Part shown: piece after piece, positions 63,926 to 64,000 of the stretch
How positions within the stretch are numbered: the stretch's first letter is position 1
Layout of the letters: each line of letters starts with the position of its first letter
Source of the DNA: Argopecten irradians
Lineage: Eukaryota; Mollusca; Bivalvia; Pectinida; Pectinidae
Assembly: GCF_041381155.1 (NCBI RefSeq)
Contig: NC_091139.1
Location: 10,912,383-10,976,382, forward strand
Direction: 5' to 3'
Length of the DNA stretch: 64,000 bases
Notes under the pieces: generated by a model
Databases searched by the model: none
Told to the model about the DNA's origin: nothing
What the model saw: the letters and a program-made list of their open reading frames with translations, nothing else
Program-made: the position numbers and the translations under genes

Positions 63926-64000
63926 CAGATGGTGGGCTATTTAAATCGCTTTTTGTCCGTGGTCCGTCACCCGTCCGTTCGTCCGTTAACAATTCTTGTT
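63926..64000 (-). repeat. Family A element, right end, cut by the window edge
   Basis: CAGATGGTGGGCTATTTAAA, a GTCCGT stretch and GTTAACAATTCTTGTT are the reverse complement of the terminus at 6590-6716. The body must lie beyond 64000. Confidence 0.8.

Noticed and set aside
1-64000. Retroelement or virus-derived genes
   Set aside because: No reverse transcriptase, integrase, capsid, envelope or terminal repeat pair of that kind was recognised in either strand.

Overview
The window looks like bivalve mollusc nuclear DNA. It is AT-rich, its genes are split by many short GT-AG introns, and it is crowded with short non-autonomous elements: TIR MITEs, tRNA-derived SINEs, and elements carrying internal tandem repeats of about 155-164 bp. 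The architecture recalls the bivalve 'pearl' elements and the BIV160 satellite. The organism call is an inference. No reverse transcriptase, capsid, envelope, transposase or toxin gene was seen.

Layout. (1) 1-1.7 kb: the 3' end of a + strand gene of unknown identity, with a long 3' UTR. (2) 4.3-8.3 kb, minus strand: a complete two-exon TIMM29 gene (Tim29 of the mitochondrial TIM22 translocase). Its intron holds a 155-bp repeat array between two 503-bp direct repeats. (3) 8.6-35.3 kb, plus strand: a large MDC1 orthologue, the ATM-dependent DNA-damage scaffold, with FHA domain, TQ-rich acidic repeats, basic RGR/GRRS repeats and tandem BRCT. It is head to head with TIMM29, and the shared upstream region contains an NRF-1-type motif. 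I trace 22 coding exons giving about 2050 residues; one junction does not keep frame. (4) 41.1-50.5 kb, minus strand: a complete eight-exon, 283-residue SLC25 mitochondrial carrier that I cannot assign to a named subfamily. (5) 55.7-62.7 kb, plus strand: the 5' part of a gene encoding a PH domain followed by an armadillo-like helical region; it runs past the last exon I can see. The rest is intron, UTR and mobile-element sequence.

The most notable points are in MDC1. ATM-type TQ sites are laid out at a higher-order spacing of 40/48/40 residues inside an 8-residue repeat. A neighbouring repeat has lost its TQ in six of seven copies. The 3' end of an FHA exon together with its splice donor has been amplified into a 13-copy intronic minisatellite. 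An intronic 27-bp minisatellite stays open in frame with the exon before it. Among repeats, at least four element families with unrelated sequence share a unit of about 155-164 bp.
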